A DNA stretch of 64,000 bases from PALSA-1353 sp050012375 (lineage in GTDB: Bacteria; Planctomycetota; Phycisphaerae; Tepidisphaerales; Tepidisphaeraceae): positions 1 to 64,000 of the forward strand of contig JBEKHH010000015.1 in the NCBI GenBank assembly GCA_050012375.1, written 5' to 3'. Every line of letters starts with the position of its first letter. Positions within the stretch are counted from its first letter, which is position 1. The position numbers and the translations under genes are program-made. The notes beneath the pieces are model-generated. The model did no database searches and was not told where the DNA came from. It saw nothing but the letters and a program-made list of their open reading frames with translations. Of the stretch, positions 26,661-35,070 are shown piece after piece.

Positions 26661-27685
26661 TGGGCGCGATGCTGAACATTTTGGCGGACGTGGGCGGCGG
26701 TTTCTGGATGCCGCCCCAGGCGTCGGACATGGCCGGGGACGTCGACTGGCTATTTTTCTTCATTTTCTCCATTTGCGTGTTTTTCTTCGGGCTGATCCTG
26801 GTGCTGCTGGTGGTCTTCTCGTGGAAGTACCGTTACCGGGAAGGCCAGCCGATGCTGGATGCGCCCAAGCACAACACGGCGTTGGAGTTGACGTGGACAT
26901 TTATTCCGACGGTGATCGTGATCGTCATTTTCTTTTACGGGTTCAAGGGTTATCTGCGCATGTCGGTGCCGCCTCCGGATGCGTACGAGGTGGACGTGAC
27001 GGCGCGGATGTGGTCGTACACCTTCACCTATCCGAACGGTGAAAAGTCGGACGTGCTGCACATTCCCGTGAACACGCCGGTGGTGTTTGTGATGAGTTCG
27101 GACGACGTGATTCACGGGTTTTACATGCCGGTGTTCCGGCTCAAGAAGGACATCGTTCCGGGCCGGTATAACAAGATCTGGGTGCAGGCGAAGAAGCTGG
27201 GGACGTTTGACATTTTCTGCACGCAGTACTGCGGGCAGGACCACTCGGCGATGCGGAATCATGTGGTCGTGGAGAGCCGGGAGGATTTTGTGGCGTGGCT
27301 GGGGAAACTGGGCGGGGGAAGCCTGCCGCCGGCCGAGCGCGGGCATTATCTGTGGCAGACGCGCGGCTGCTCCATGTGCCACAGCGTGGATGGGTCCGCC
27401 ACGGGAAAGGCGCCGACGTGGAAGGAGTTGTTCATGACTCCGGTGCAAGCCATGGATGGATCGTACATGGCGGATGAAAATTACCTGCACGACGCCATAT
27501 CCCATCCAAATATACACCCGATCGCCGGTTTTCAACCGATCATGCCGCCGACGGAGGGGTTGCTCAATGACAAGGACATCGGGGATATCATTGCCTATAT
27601 AAAGACGTTGAGCAGCCATTATCATCCGGCGAAACTGCCGGGTCATCCGGCGCTCGCGCCGGCCGCGAGCCAGCCGTCGAATTGA
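26660..27685 (+). CDS. coxB: Cytochrome c oxidase subunit II with fused cytochrome c
   Basis: Subunit II of a caa3-type oxidase, 341 residues. Two N-terminal transmembrane helices are followed by the CuA cupredoxin domain with CTQYCGQDHSAM. A C-terminal cytochrome c domain has GCSMCH and the probable Met ligand in IMPP. Electrons from the alternative complex III cytochromes would enter here. The start at 26660 is chosen from the one-base overlap with the SCO gene. Confidence 0.95.
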   Translation: MGAMLNILADVGGGFWMPPQASDMAGDVDWLFFFIFSICVFFFGLILVLLVVFSWKYRYREGQPMLDAPKHNTALELTWTFIPTVIVIVIFFYGFKGYLRMSVPPPDAYEVDVTARMWSYTFTYPNGEKSDVLHIPVNTPVVFVMSSDDVIHGFYMPVFRLKKDIVPGRYNKIWVQAKKLGTFDIFCTQYCGQDHSAMRNHVVVESREDFVAWLGKLGGGSLPPAERGHYLWQTRGCSMCHSVDGSATGKAPTWKELFMTPVQAMDGSYMADENYLHDAISHPNIHPIAGFQPIMPPTEGLLNDKDIGDIIAYIKTLSSHYHPAKLPGHPALAPAASQPSN

Positions 27686-27706
27686 GTTTTTGTCCGGGAG
27701 CGTCGT

Positions 27707-29482
27707 ATGTCGATCGCACAAGATGTATCGAATCAAAGGTCGAAGCCGGATAACTATCTGACGCACGACAGGGGTTTTAGGTCCTGGGCGCTCACGCTGG
27801 ATCACAAGCGCATCGGGTTGCTGTACATGATGTTCGTGCTGAGCGCGTTTCTGCTGGGGGGCACGTTCGCGGTGCTGCTCCGGACATCGCTGCTGACGCC
27901 GAACCACTGGATGTTCCCGTCCGATCCGGCCCACGATACCCAGGCGAAGCTTTTCTACAACAACATGTTCAGCCTGCACGGGGCGGTGATGGTGTTCATG
28001 TTCATCATCCCGGCGATCCCGGCGATATTGGGGAATTTCATGTTGCCGATGATGCTGGGGGCCAAGGACGTGGCATTTCCCCGCGTCAATCTCCTGAGCT
28101 TCTATATCTACATGCTGGGCGCGACGTTCTTCAGTTGGGTGCTGATCGGCGGCATTTTGCGGACGGCGTTCAATATCCATCTGCCGTTCGGGTTTGGCCT
28201 GGACACCGGCTGGACGTTTTACACGCCGTTCAGCACGAGCAAGGCGGAAGATGGGATGGTGGCCGGGGTGCTGGGGGCGTTCATCCTGGGATTCAGCTCG
28301 ATCCTGACCGGGGTGAATTTCATCGCGACGATTCACACGCTCCGGCCGCGGGGAATGACCTGGTTCCGAATGCCGCTGTTCCTTTGGGCGCTGTACGCGA
28401 CGAGCATCATCCAGATTTTGGCGACGCCGGTGCTGGCGATCACGCTGCTGCTGCTGGTGGCGGAGCGATTGCTGCACGTGGGGATATTCGATTCATCGCT
28501 TGGGGGCGATCCGGTGCTGTTCCAGCATTTCTTCTGGTTCTATTCCCATCCGGCGGTGTACATCATGATCCTCCCCGGGATGGGGGTCATCAGCGAGATC
28601 ATTTCGGTGCATAGCCGGAAGCACATTTTTGGATACAGCTTCATTGCGCTGAGTTCGGTGGCGCTGGCGCTGCTCGGATTCCTGGTGTGGGGGCATCACC
28701 TGTTCGTGGCCGGGCAATCCAATCTGGCGGATTCGATTTTCAGCCTGCTGACGTTCAGCGTGGCAATTCCGTCGGCGGTGAAGGTGTTCAACTGGCTGGG
28801 GACGTTGTATCGCGGGTCGATCCGGTTCACGCCGGCGATGGTGTTCGCGCTGGGGTTCATCCTGCTGTTTACGGTGGGCGGGCTGACGGGGCTGTTTTTG
28901 GGGGCGCTGGCGACGGACGTTCCGCTGCACGACACGTATTTTGTGATCGCGCATTTCCACTACGTGATGGTGGGCAGCATGGTCTTCGCGTTTCTGGGGG
29001 GGATGTATCACTGGTTCCCCAAGATGTTCGGCAAGATGTGCAATCAGAATTGGGGCCGGGCGGCGGCGATCATGCTGTTCATCGGCTTCAACTTGACGTT
29101 CTTCCCGCAGTTCGTGATGGGCGCGCACGGCGCGCCGCGCCGGTGGGCAACCTATCCCGCGGAATTCCAGCCGTATCACGTGATGTCGACGATCGGGGCA
29201 TACATCATGGCGATATCGCTGATCACGGTGGCGCTAAACTGGCTGGCGGGGCTGCTGTGGGGCCGGCCGGCGCCGGCGAATCCTTGGGGCGGGAATTCGC
29301 TGGAATGGCACACGCCCTCGCCGCCGCCTTACGACAATTTCCCGACGCCGCCCGTGGTGGATGATCCATACAACCTGAGCGCGTGGGAATACGATGCGTC
29401 GATCGAGGGGTGGGTGCCGCGGAAGACGGATCCGGCGTCCGCGACCGCGCCGGCGGATCGGACGCGGCCGGTGACGCATTAG
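27707..29482 (+). CDS. coxA: Cytochrome c oxidase subunit I, A2 type
   Basis: Catalytic subunit (haem a and haem a3-CuB) of a proton-pumping oxygen reductase. 591 residues with about twelve transmembrane helices. The motif YSHPAVY replaces the usual E-HPEVY-type helix VI. The Glu of the D-channel is absent and a Tyr-Ser pair precedes the CuB His, the signature of A2-type enzymes. WGHHLF and HFHYVMVGS carry further metal ligands. The C-terminal 60 residues are a Pro-rich soluble tail. Confidence 0.96.
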   Translation: MSIAQDVSNQRSKPDNYLTHDRGFRSWALTLDHKRIGLLYMMFVLSAFLLGGTFAVLLRTSLLTPNHWMFPSDPAHDTQAKLFYNNMFSLHGAVMVFMFIIPAIPAILGNFMLPMMLGAKDVAFPRVNLLSFYIYMLGATFFSWVLIGGILRTAFNIHLPFGFGLDTGWTFYTPFSTSKAEDGMVAGVLGAFILGFSSILTGVNFIATIHTLRPRGMTWFRMPLFLWALYATSIIQILATPVLAITLLLLVAERLLHVGIFDSSLGGDPVLFQHFFWFYSHPAVYIMILPGMGVISEIISVHSRKHIFGYSFIALSSVALALLGFLVWGHHLFVAGQSNLADSIFSLLTFSVAIPSAVKVFNWLGTLYRGSIRFTPAMVFALGFILLFTVGGLTGLFLGALATDVPLHDTYFVIAHFHYVMVGSMVFAFLGGMYHWFPKMFGKMCNQNWGRAAAIMLFIGFNLTFFPQFVMGAHGAPRRWATYPAEFQPYHVMSTIGAYIMAISLITVALNWLAGLLWGRPAPANPWGGNSLEWHTPSPPPYDNFPTPPVVDDPYNLSAWEYDASIEGWVPRKTDPASATAPADRTRPVTH

Positions 29483-29483
29483 G

Positions 29484-29523
29484 AATTCAGGCACGGAGGC
29501 ACGGAGGCACGAAGGCACGAAGG
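29484..29523 (+). repeat. Short tandem-like repeat (GGCACGGAGGCACGAA type)
   Basis: Four near-tandem copies of GGCACG(G/A)A fill the gap between coxA and coxC. It resembles part of the family C repeats at 40732 and 58547. No gene function is implied. Confidence 0.6.
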
Positions 29524-29536
29524 GAAAGAGTAGCGA

Positions 29537-30475
29537 ATGAGCTTGGCATCAACTGAAAATTCGACGCACTCACACGGGCATGGGGCGCGTCACGATCCGC
29601 ACCTGGCGCACCATTTCGACACGCCGGAGCAGCAGTTCACATCCGCCAAGCTGGGGATGTGGGTGTTTCTGGGAACGGAAATCCTGATGTTCGGCGGGTT
29701 GTTCTGCGTCTATTCGATCTACCGCCATAACCATCCGCTGGTGTTCAAATTCGCGGCCGAGGCGTATCTGTCCGTCCCCTTGGGGGTTCTGAACACGATC
29801 ATCCTGATCACGAGCAGCTTGACGATGGCGTGGGGCGTGCGTGCGGCGCAGCTCAATCAGAAGAAATTGCTAATGACGTGCCTGGTGCTGACGCTGCTTG
29901 GGGCGGCGGGATTCCTGGTGGTCAAGTCGATCGAATACACCAAAAAGTGGGATGAGCACGTTTGGGTGGGACGGTGGAACAAATACAACGCGGACAACAA
30001 CGCGTCGTACCGCGTTGCCCCGCCGGCCCAGCCGACGACGCGGTCGGCGGCGGTGATTGCGCCGCCGCCGGTGAGCGCGGGGACGGGTGTGGCCGATGCC
30101 AATGCCGGAACTGACGTCAGCCAGATCAAGCCGCGGTATGACTACCCGCTGAGCCAGTCGATTCAGGCGCCTCAGGCGAAGGAGACGACATCGGAGAAGG
30201 ACTCGGCCCAGGACCCGGATGTGCGCTATCGGCAGCTTTCGGATTCCGACCAATGGCGCGTGAACACGTTTTTCAGCTGCTACTTTCTGATGACCGGCCT
30301 GCATGGAATACACGTGGTGGTGGGAATGGGGCTGATCACCTGGATCCTGATGCGGTCGCTGAGAAATGACTTCAGCTCGGAATATTTTACGCCGGTCGAT
30401 CTGGTGGGATTGTACTGGCACCTGGTGGACCTGATTTGGATTTTTTTGTTTCCGCTTTTGTATTTGATTCATTGA
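29537..30475 (+). CDS. coxC: Cytochrome c oxidase subunit III with long insert
   Basis: Membrane subunit III, 312 residues. The N-terminus is His-rich (HSHGHGARHDPHLAHH). Conserved helices include KLGMWVFLGTEILMFGGLF and YFLMTGLHGIHVVVGM, ending in WHLVDLIWIFLFPLLYLI. Between the fourth and fifth helices there is an insert of about 100 residues rich in Ala, Pro, Thr and Asp that should lie outside the bilayer. Most subunit III proteins lack it. Confidence 0.93.
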   Translation: MSLASTENSTHSHGHGARHDPHLAHHFDTPEQQFTSAKLGMWVFLGTEILMFGGLFCVYSIYRHNHPLVFKFAAEAYLSVPLGVLNTIILITSSLTMAWGVRAAQLNQKKLLMTCLVLTLLGAAGFLVVKSIEYTKKWDEHVWVGRWNKYNADNNASYRVAPPAQPTTRSAAVIAPPPVSAGTGVADANAGTDVSQIKPRYDYPLSQSIQAPQAKETTSEKDSAQDPDVRYRQLSDSDQWRVNTFFSCYFLMTGLHGIHVVVGMGLITWILMRSLRNDFSSEYFTPVDLVGLYWHLVDLIWIFLFPLLYLIH

Positions 30476-30482
30476 CACAAGA

Positions 30483-30512
30483 CGCGCTCCCCTTGTGGGC
30501 CCGCGGCTAAAC
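30483..30512 (+). repeat. Stem-loop plus GCTAAAC element (family H, copy 5)
   Basis: CGCGCTCCCC and GGGCCCGCG pair around a short loop, followed by GCTAAACGT. It sits between coxC and the subunit IV gene and is nearly identical to copy 1 at 3541. Confidence 0.7.
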
Positions 30513-30526
30513 GTGGGACGATTTTT

Positions 30527-30910
30527 ATGAGCCTGACGCATTCAAACGACATTCCGGCGCCGGTGGCGGATGATGTGGGACCGAACGCTCCGCATGGCGT
30601 TCACGCGGTTCCCAAACGCGTGCTGATGACGGTTTATGGAGTGCTGGTGCTGTTCACGGTCATCACCGTGGCGGTATCGAAGGTGGACCTGGGTCAGGCG
30701 AATATCTGGGCGGCGCTGTTTATCGCGGTGATCAAGGGTGGATTGGTGGCGATGTATTTCATGCACCTGCGATGGGACAGCCCGTTCAACGGGGTGATTT
30801 TGATTTCGGCGCTTTTTTTCGTGTCGCTGTTCATCGGGCTGGCGCTGTTGGATTCGCACTCGTATCAGCCGCAGATGAAGCCCACGCCGATGGCGACGCG
30901 GGCGCCGTAG
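30527..30910 (+). CDS. Cytochrome c oxidase subunit IV (caa3/CyoD type)
   Basis: 127 residues with three transmembrane helices (VLMTVYGVLVLFTVITVAV, IWAALFIAVIKGGLVAMYF, GVILISALFFVSLFIGLALL). The pattern of a short Gly/Lys loop followed by MYFMHL is typical of bacterial oxidase subunit IV. It lies between the two subunit-III-like genes and likely stabilises the oxidase. Confidence 0.9.
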   Translation: MSLTHSNDIPAPVADDVGPNAPHGVHAVPKRVLMTVYGVLVLFTVITVAVSKVDLGQANIWAALFIAVIKGGLVAMYFMHLRWDSPFNGVILISALFFVSLFIGLALLDSHSYQPQMKPTPMATRAP

Positions 30911-30935
30911 GAAAAGCGGTTTTAGCATCAGAATA

Positions 30936-31535
30936 ATGAACGGAAGCAAGTCGGGATTTCGCGCGCCGCCCCGCGCGTCGGCGATCGGGATGTGGTTGTT
31001 TTTGGCCGCGCTGGGAATGCTGTTCCTATCCAGCATGTTGCTCTACGTGCTGATGCGCCTGCGCGTTTTCGGCCGAATCTCCGACGAACCGATCCATATG
31101 CCGGTCCTCGCCTGGGGAAGCACGGCCGTTCTGCTGGCTGGAAGCTTTTCAATTCATTGGGCCGTGTCCGCCATTCGGCTCGAGCGGCTGGGGGTTTGCC
31201 TGAAATACCTTTATCTCACCTGTGGGATCGCGGTGCTGTTTCTGGTGATTCAGTCTCCTTGCATGGCGCGGGTCCTGGAGGCGCATCGGGCGATCGAGGC
31301 GAAGACGGCCAGCGGCTCGCCTGTGTCGCTCTATGGGCTGGTGTTTTTTCTGATCTTGGTGCATGCGCTGCACGTTGTCGGGGCGATCGTTGCGCTGGGG
31401 ATCGTGACCTTCAACGCCCACCGCCGGAAATATGATCACGAAAATTACATGGGGGTGCAGTTCGCGGCGAGGTATTGGCATTTCCTGGACGTGGTTTGGG
31501 TGGGGATGTTTACCATGTTTCTGGTGATGGGGTGA
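30936..31535 (+). CDS. Second subunit-III-like oxidase protein
   Basis: 199 residues, five hydrophobic helices, related to cytochrome c oxidase subunit III (IGMWLFLAALGMLFLSSMLL, ILVHALHVVGAIVALGIV and RYWHFLDVVWVGMFTMFL). It lacks the long insert found in coxC. It closes the respiratory cluster. It could be a second membrane subunit of the same oxidase or an assembly factor. The family call is firmer than the role. Confidence 0.85.
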   Translation: MNGSKSGFRAPPRASAIGMWLFLAALGMLFLSSMLLYVLMRLRVFGRISDEPIHMPVLAWGSTAVLLAGSFSIHWAVSAIRLERLGVCLKYLYLTCGIAVLFLVIQSPCMARVLEAHRAIEAKTASGSPVSLYGLVFFLILVHALHVVGAIVALGIVTFNAHRRKYDHENYMGVQFAARYWHFLDVVWVGMFTMFLVMG

Positions 31536-31594
31536 GCGGATGGCAGAAACCAGAAACTTGAAACAAAGATCGCGTCGTTATTTGGGTTTCGTGG

Positions 31595-32500
31595 CTATGC
31601 GCTTACCACTTCTCTCTTGCGCATCATCCAGTATCCGAGGATCGCGCCGGCGGGGCCGACGCTGGCGTAGTCGATGGGCAATGGGCGGGCGAGGGCGGCG
31701 AAGGTGCCGGCGGGGCTGCCGATGGCCAGATTAATATCCTGTCCCATGGCCGCTAGGATGTAGCCGACCAGGCCGACGATCAGGGGGCCCGACCAGTACC
31801 AGATGCTGGGACGGACCGAGGCGTATTTGTATGCGAGGAGCGTTGCCAGAAACGACGCGATGCCGACCGATGCCAGGGATTGGTTCTTGGCTTCGGACTG
31901 GCACAGGAACATCATGAATACGCCGGTGGCGACCGCTTGTGTGATGACGGCGGTGAAGCAGTCGAGGATAGTGTTTTCGACATGGCCGGACTCGGCGGGC
32001 GGATTGCCGCGGGCCAGATTCGCCCGGCCGAGGAGCCAGAGAAGCGTCCACAGCAGGGCGATGAGCGCAGTGAAGATCAGCAGCTCGAGTATGAGACCGT
32101 TATAGACGGATTCGTTGCCGCCGGCGTCGAGGAGGACGGACTGCATGGTGCCGCAACGAAGGGAAACGGCCACGAGCGAGAACGTGGCGGCGAATAACCC
32201 GGCCTCGAATCGCACGGCCCCGGCGACGATCGTGCCGAGCAGGGTTGCGATCAATAGTAGAATGGCGATGGTGGCGAAGGCGGCGAGCGGCGCCGGCTGA
32301 TGGAGGAGGCTGCCGTCGAAGCCGGGAAGGGCTGGGATGCCGAACCAGCGTGAGCCGAGAGCGACGATCGCGCAATTAATGGCAACGGCGGCGATCAGGC
32401 CCACGCGTGCACTGGTACCGGTGGGTCTGGCGAATCCCAGCACCCACTGGCCGAAAACGTGGTCATCAACGTGCGGCCGAACTGAAATTTCATCCGCCAT
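31595..32500 (-). CDS. Multi-pass membrane protein, unknown function
   Basis: 301 residues with about eight predicted transmembrane helices and no catalytic motif that I recognise. An N-terminal cytoplasmic stretch (MADEISVRPHVDDHVFGQW) precedes the first helix. It converges on the oxidase cluster and diverges from priA, so it is probably transcribed alone. It may be restricted to this bacterial group. Confidence 0.8.
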   Translation of the reverse strand: MADEISVRPHVDDHVFGQWVLGFARPTGTSARVGLIAAVAINCAIVALGSRWFGIPALPGFDGSLLHQPAPLAAFATIAILLLIATLLGTIVAGAVRFEAGLFAATFSLVAVSLRCGTMQSVLLDAGGNESVYNGLILELLIFTALIALLWTLLWLLGRANLARGNPPAESGHVENTILDCFTAVITQAVATGVFMMFLCQSEAKNQSLASVGIASFLATLLAYKYASVRPSIWYWSGPLIVGLVGYILAAMGQDINLAIGSPAGTFAALARPLPIDYASVGPAGAILGYWMMRKREVVSA

Positions 32501-32627
32501 ACCCGGCGCAGTCTATAGTGGACAAGAGGAAAAGTCTCGTTGCTAACATTTGCCTAACATCGCTGTGAGGAATAAAGTTTGGCAGAGAGGTAATGATTTG
32601 GGCGAGCCGGCAACATTGTTTCCACAC

Positions 32628-34949
32628 ATGGAGCGCCCGGAGCAGCCGGTGGCAACGGACGGGCCGTTCGCCGGCGTGGCGCTCGAACAGAGCGTCGATC
32701 GGGTGCTGGATTATGCGATTCCGCCGCGGCTCGTTGGGCAGGTCCACGTGGGAATGCGCGTGCGCGTGCCGCTGGGGCGGAAGAATCGGCCGGTGCGCGG
32801 GTGGGTGGTTTCCATTCATCCGACCAGCGGACATTCCAAGATAAAGAATTTGCTGGCGATTGATGATGAGCGGATTTTGGTTTCGCCGCCGGTGATGCAA
32901 CTGGCGCGATGGATGGGTACGTATTACGCGGCCCCGCTGGGTGTGGTGCTGGAGAGCGTGATTCCCGCGGCGGTGAAGAAGAAGATCGGCATCGGATACA
33001 ACAGCATCGTCCGCCTGGCGCAGGAGCCGGAAAAAATTCAGGAGGCGCTGGAGAAAACCAAGTCGCGCAAGCGGCGGGCGGTGCTGGCGCGGTTGCTGCA
33101 AGTGGAGAAGGACAAGGGGATCGACCTGGTGCGATTGGCGGGCGAGGCGGGCGTGAGGCCGCCGACGGTTCGCAAACTGGTGGGACTTGGGCTGGTGACG
33201 ATTCGCGCCGAGGTCGATTTGCCGCGGCTGACGCAAAACCAGCCGGAGGGACGGGCGGATGAGAAGGGCCTTGAGTTGAATGAGGATCAGCAAAAAGCGT
33301 TCGATGAATTGCGGCCGCGCCTGGCGGAGGGCGGATTCAGCGTGAGCCTGCTGCACGGAGTGACGGCCAGCGGAAAGACGGAACTTTATCTGCGGTGCAT
33401 CGCCGAGGCGGTGGAGCGCCAGAAGCGCGGGCTGGTCTTGGTGCCGGAGATCGCGCTGACGCCGCAGACGGTGTCGCGGTTCATGGCCCGATTCAAGCGG
33501 GTGGCGGTGCTGCACAGCGGATTGACGGCGACCCAGCGGCATCAGTTCTGGCAGCAGATCAGCCAGGGCGACGCGGATGTGGTGGTGGGCGCGCGGTCGG
33601 CGGTGTTTGCGCCGCTGCCGGGATTGGGGGTGATCGTTGTCGATGAGGAACATGATTCCAGCTACAAGCAGGACCAGGCGCCGCGGTATCACGCGCGGGA
33701 CGTGGCGATCAAGCGGGCGCAAATTGAAGGCGTGCCGATTGTTCTTGGCAGCGCGACGCCCTCGTTGGAAATATATCGGCTCTGCCGGAATGAGCAGCGT
33801 CCCGACGGCAAATATCATTATCTGTCGTTGCCCCGGCGCGTGCGGGGGCTGGCGCTGGCGGCAACGGAACTGGTGGATATGCACCAGGAGCGGCGGCTTC
33901 GGCGCGGGGTGCATCTCATCTCGCAACGGTTGGAATATTTGCTCAAGGCGACCCTGGAGAAAGGACAACAGGCGATTTTGCTCCTGAATCGCAGGGGGTA
34001 TTCCAATTTCGTTTTCTGCTCGTCGTGCCAGGAGCCGATCAAGTGCAAGTATTGCGATACGACGATGACCTACCATCGCTCGGTGGAGGCCCATGCGCAC
34101 GGGGCGTCCAGCGCGCAGGCGATCCATACGGGCCAGATGCTTTGCCATTATTGTCTGAACTCGATGGCGCTTCCGGAGAAGTGTCCGGCTTGCGGGAAGA
34201 AATTGAGCCTGTTCGGGCTGGGGACGCAGCGGGTGGAGGAGGAACTGGCGCGGAAGATTCCTGAATTGAAGTTCGCGCGCGTGGACAGCGATTCGATGCG
34301 GACGTTCCGGGATTACGAATCGACGCTGTCGCGGTTTGCGCGGGGCGAATTGCAGGCGATTCTGGGGACGCAGATGATCGCCAAGGGCTTGGATTATCCG
34401 AATGTCACGCTGGTGGGGGTGATCAGCGGCGACACGGCGCTGTCGCTGCCGGATTTTCGCGCCAGCGAGCGGACGTTTCAGCTCATCACGCAGGTGGCGG
34501 GACGAGCGGGCAGGGGGGACGCGGCCGGACGGGTGGTGGTGCAGACATTTTTGCCGGACGATCCGACGATCCGGATGGCGCTGAAGCAGGATTACCCGGC
34601 GTTTGCGGCGGCGGAACTGGCGAATCGACGCGAGGTGGGTTTGCCGCCGTTTGTGCGAATGGTGAGGATCATCATGCGGCATCAGGAAAAGGCGGAATTG
34701 CATAAGATTTCGCAGGATTTGGCGGAGAAATTGAAGGCCGCCGGGGCGGGAGCCGAAGGCGGCGTCAAGATGCGCGGGCCGATGCCGTGCGCGATTGGCC
34801 GGATCGCCGGGTTTGAGCGCAGCCAGATCTTGCTGAGTTGCGAGCGGGCCGAGCCGCTTCAAAAAGTTCTGCATGGATTCCGCTCCGCGGGGGGATTGGC
34901 CAAGGCGGAGGCCGTGGCGGTGGATGTCGATCCGGTGGGGATGCTGTGA
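32628..34949 (+). CDS. priA: Primosomal protein N', replication restart helicase PriA
   Basis: 3'-5' DNA helicase that reloads the replisome at stalled forks. 773 residues: N-terminal 3'-binding domain (GVALEQSVDRVLDYAIP), Walker A in HGVTASGKTELYL, Walker B in VVDEEHDSSYKQ, and GSATPSLE. The two-zinc insert has CSSCQEPIKCKYC and CHYCLNSM...CPACGK, and is followed by QMIAKGLDYPNVTLVGV and QVAGRAGRG. I start at the ATG at 32628. A TTG at 32550 would add 26 residues. Confidence 0.95.
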   Translation: MERPEQPVATDGPFAGVALEQSVDRVLDYAIPPRLVGQVHVGMRVRVPLGRKNRPVRGWVVSIHPTSGHSKIKNLLAIDDERILVSPPVMQLARWMGTYYAAPLGVVLESVIPAAVKKKIGIGYNSIVRLAQEPEKIQEALEKTKSRKRRAVLARLLQVEKDKGIDLVRLAGEAGVRPPTVRKLVGLGLVTIRAEVDLPRLTQNQPEGRADEKGLELNEDQQKAFDELRPRLAEGGFSVSLLHGVTASGKTELYLRCIAEAVERQKRGLVLVPEIALTPQTVSRFMARFKRVAVLHSGLTATQRHQFWQQISQGDADVVVGARSAVFAPLPGLGVIVVDEEHDSSYKQDQAPRYHARDVAIKRAQIEGVPIVLGSATPSLEIYRLCRNEQRPDGKYHYLSLPRRVRGLALAATELVDMHQERRLRRGVHLISQRLEYLLKATLEKGQQAILLLNRRGYSNFVFCSSCQEPIKCKYCDTTMTYHRSVEAHAHGASSAQAIHTGQMLCHYCLNSMALPEKCPACGKKLSLFGLGTQRVEEELARKIPELKFARVDSDSMRTFRDYESTLSRFARGELQAILGTQMIAKGLDYPNVTLVGVISGDTALSLPDFRASERTFQLITQVAGRAGRGDAAGRVVVQTFLPDDPTIRMALKQDYPAFAAAELANRREVGLPPFVRMVRIIMRHQEKAELHKISQDLAEKLKAAGAGAEGGVKMRGPMPCAIGRIAGFERSQILLSCERAEPLQKVLHGFRSAGGLAKAEAVAVDVDPVGML

Positions 34950-35070
34950 AAACCAGAAACCAGAAACCAGAATGACGAATCAAGCCCGAATGACTGAAAT
35001 CCGAAACGAAGGCCGTTTCGGTCATTCTGGTTTCGGATTTGATTCGTCATTCTGGTTTCTGGTTTCGGAT
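34950..35070. repeat. Long inverted repeat, family A, containing the lat stop codon
   Basis: Arms 34956-34983 and 35039-35066 are perfect 28-base complements. The interior has shorter nested palindromes. The minus-strand lat gene terminates inside the right arm at 35047, so its last residues are encoded by the repeat. Confidence 0.9.

Noticed and set aside
26750..28477. Open frame of 575 codons on the minus strand opposite coxB/coxA
   Set aside because: It lies antisense to well-conserved oxidase genes, has Arg/His-rich composition typical of antisense translation, and lacks any domain.
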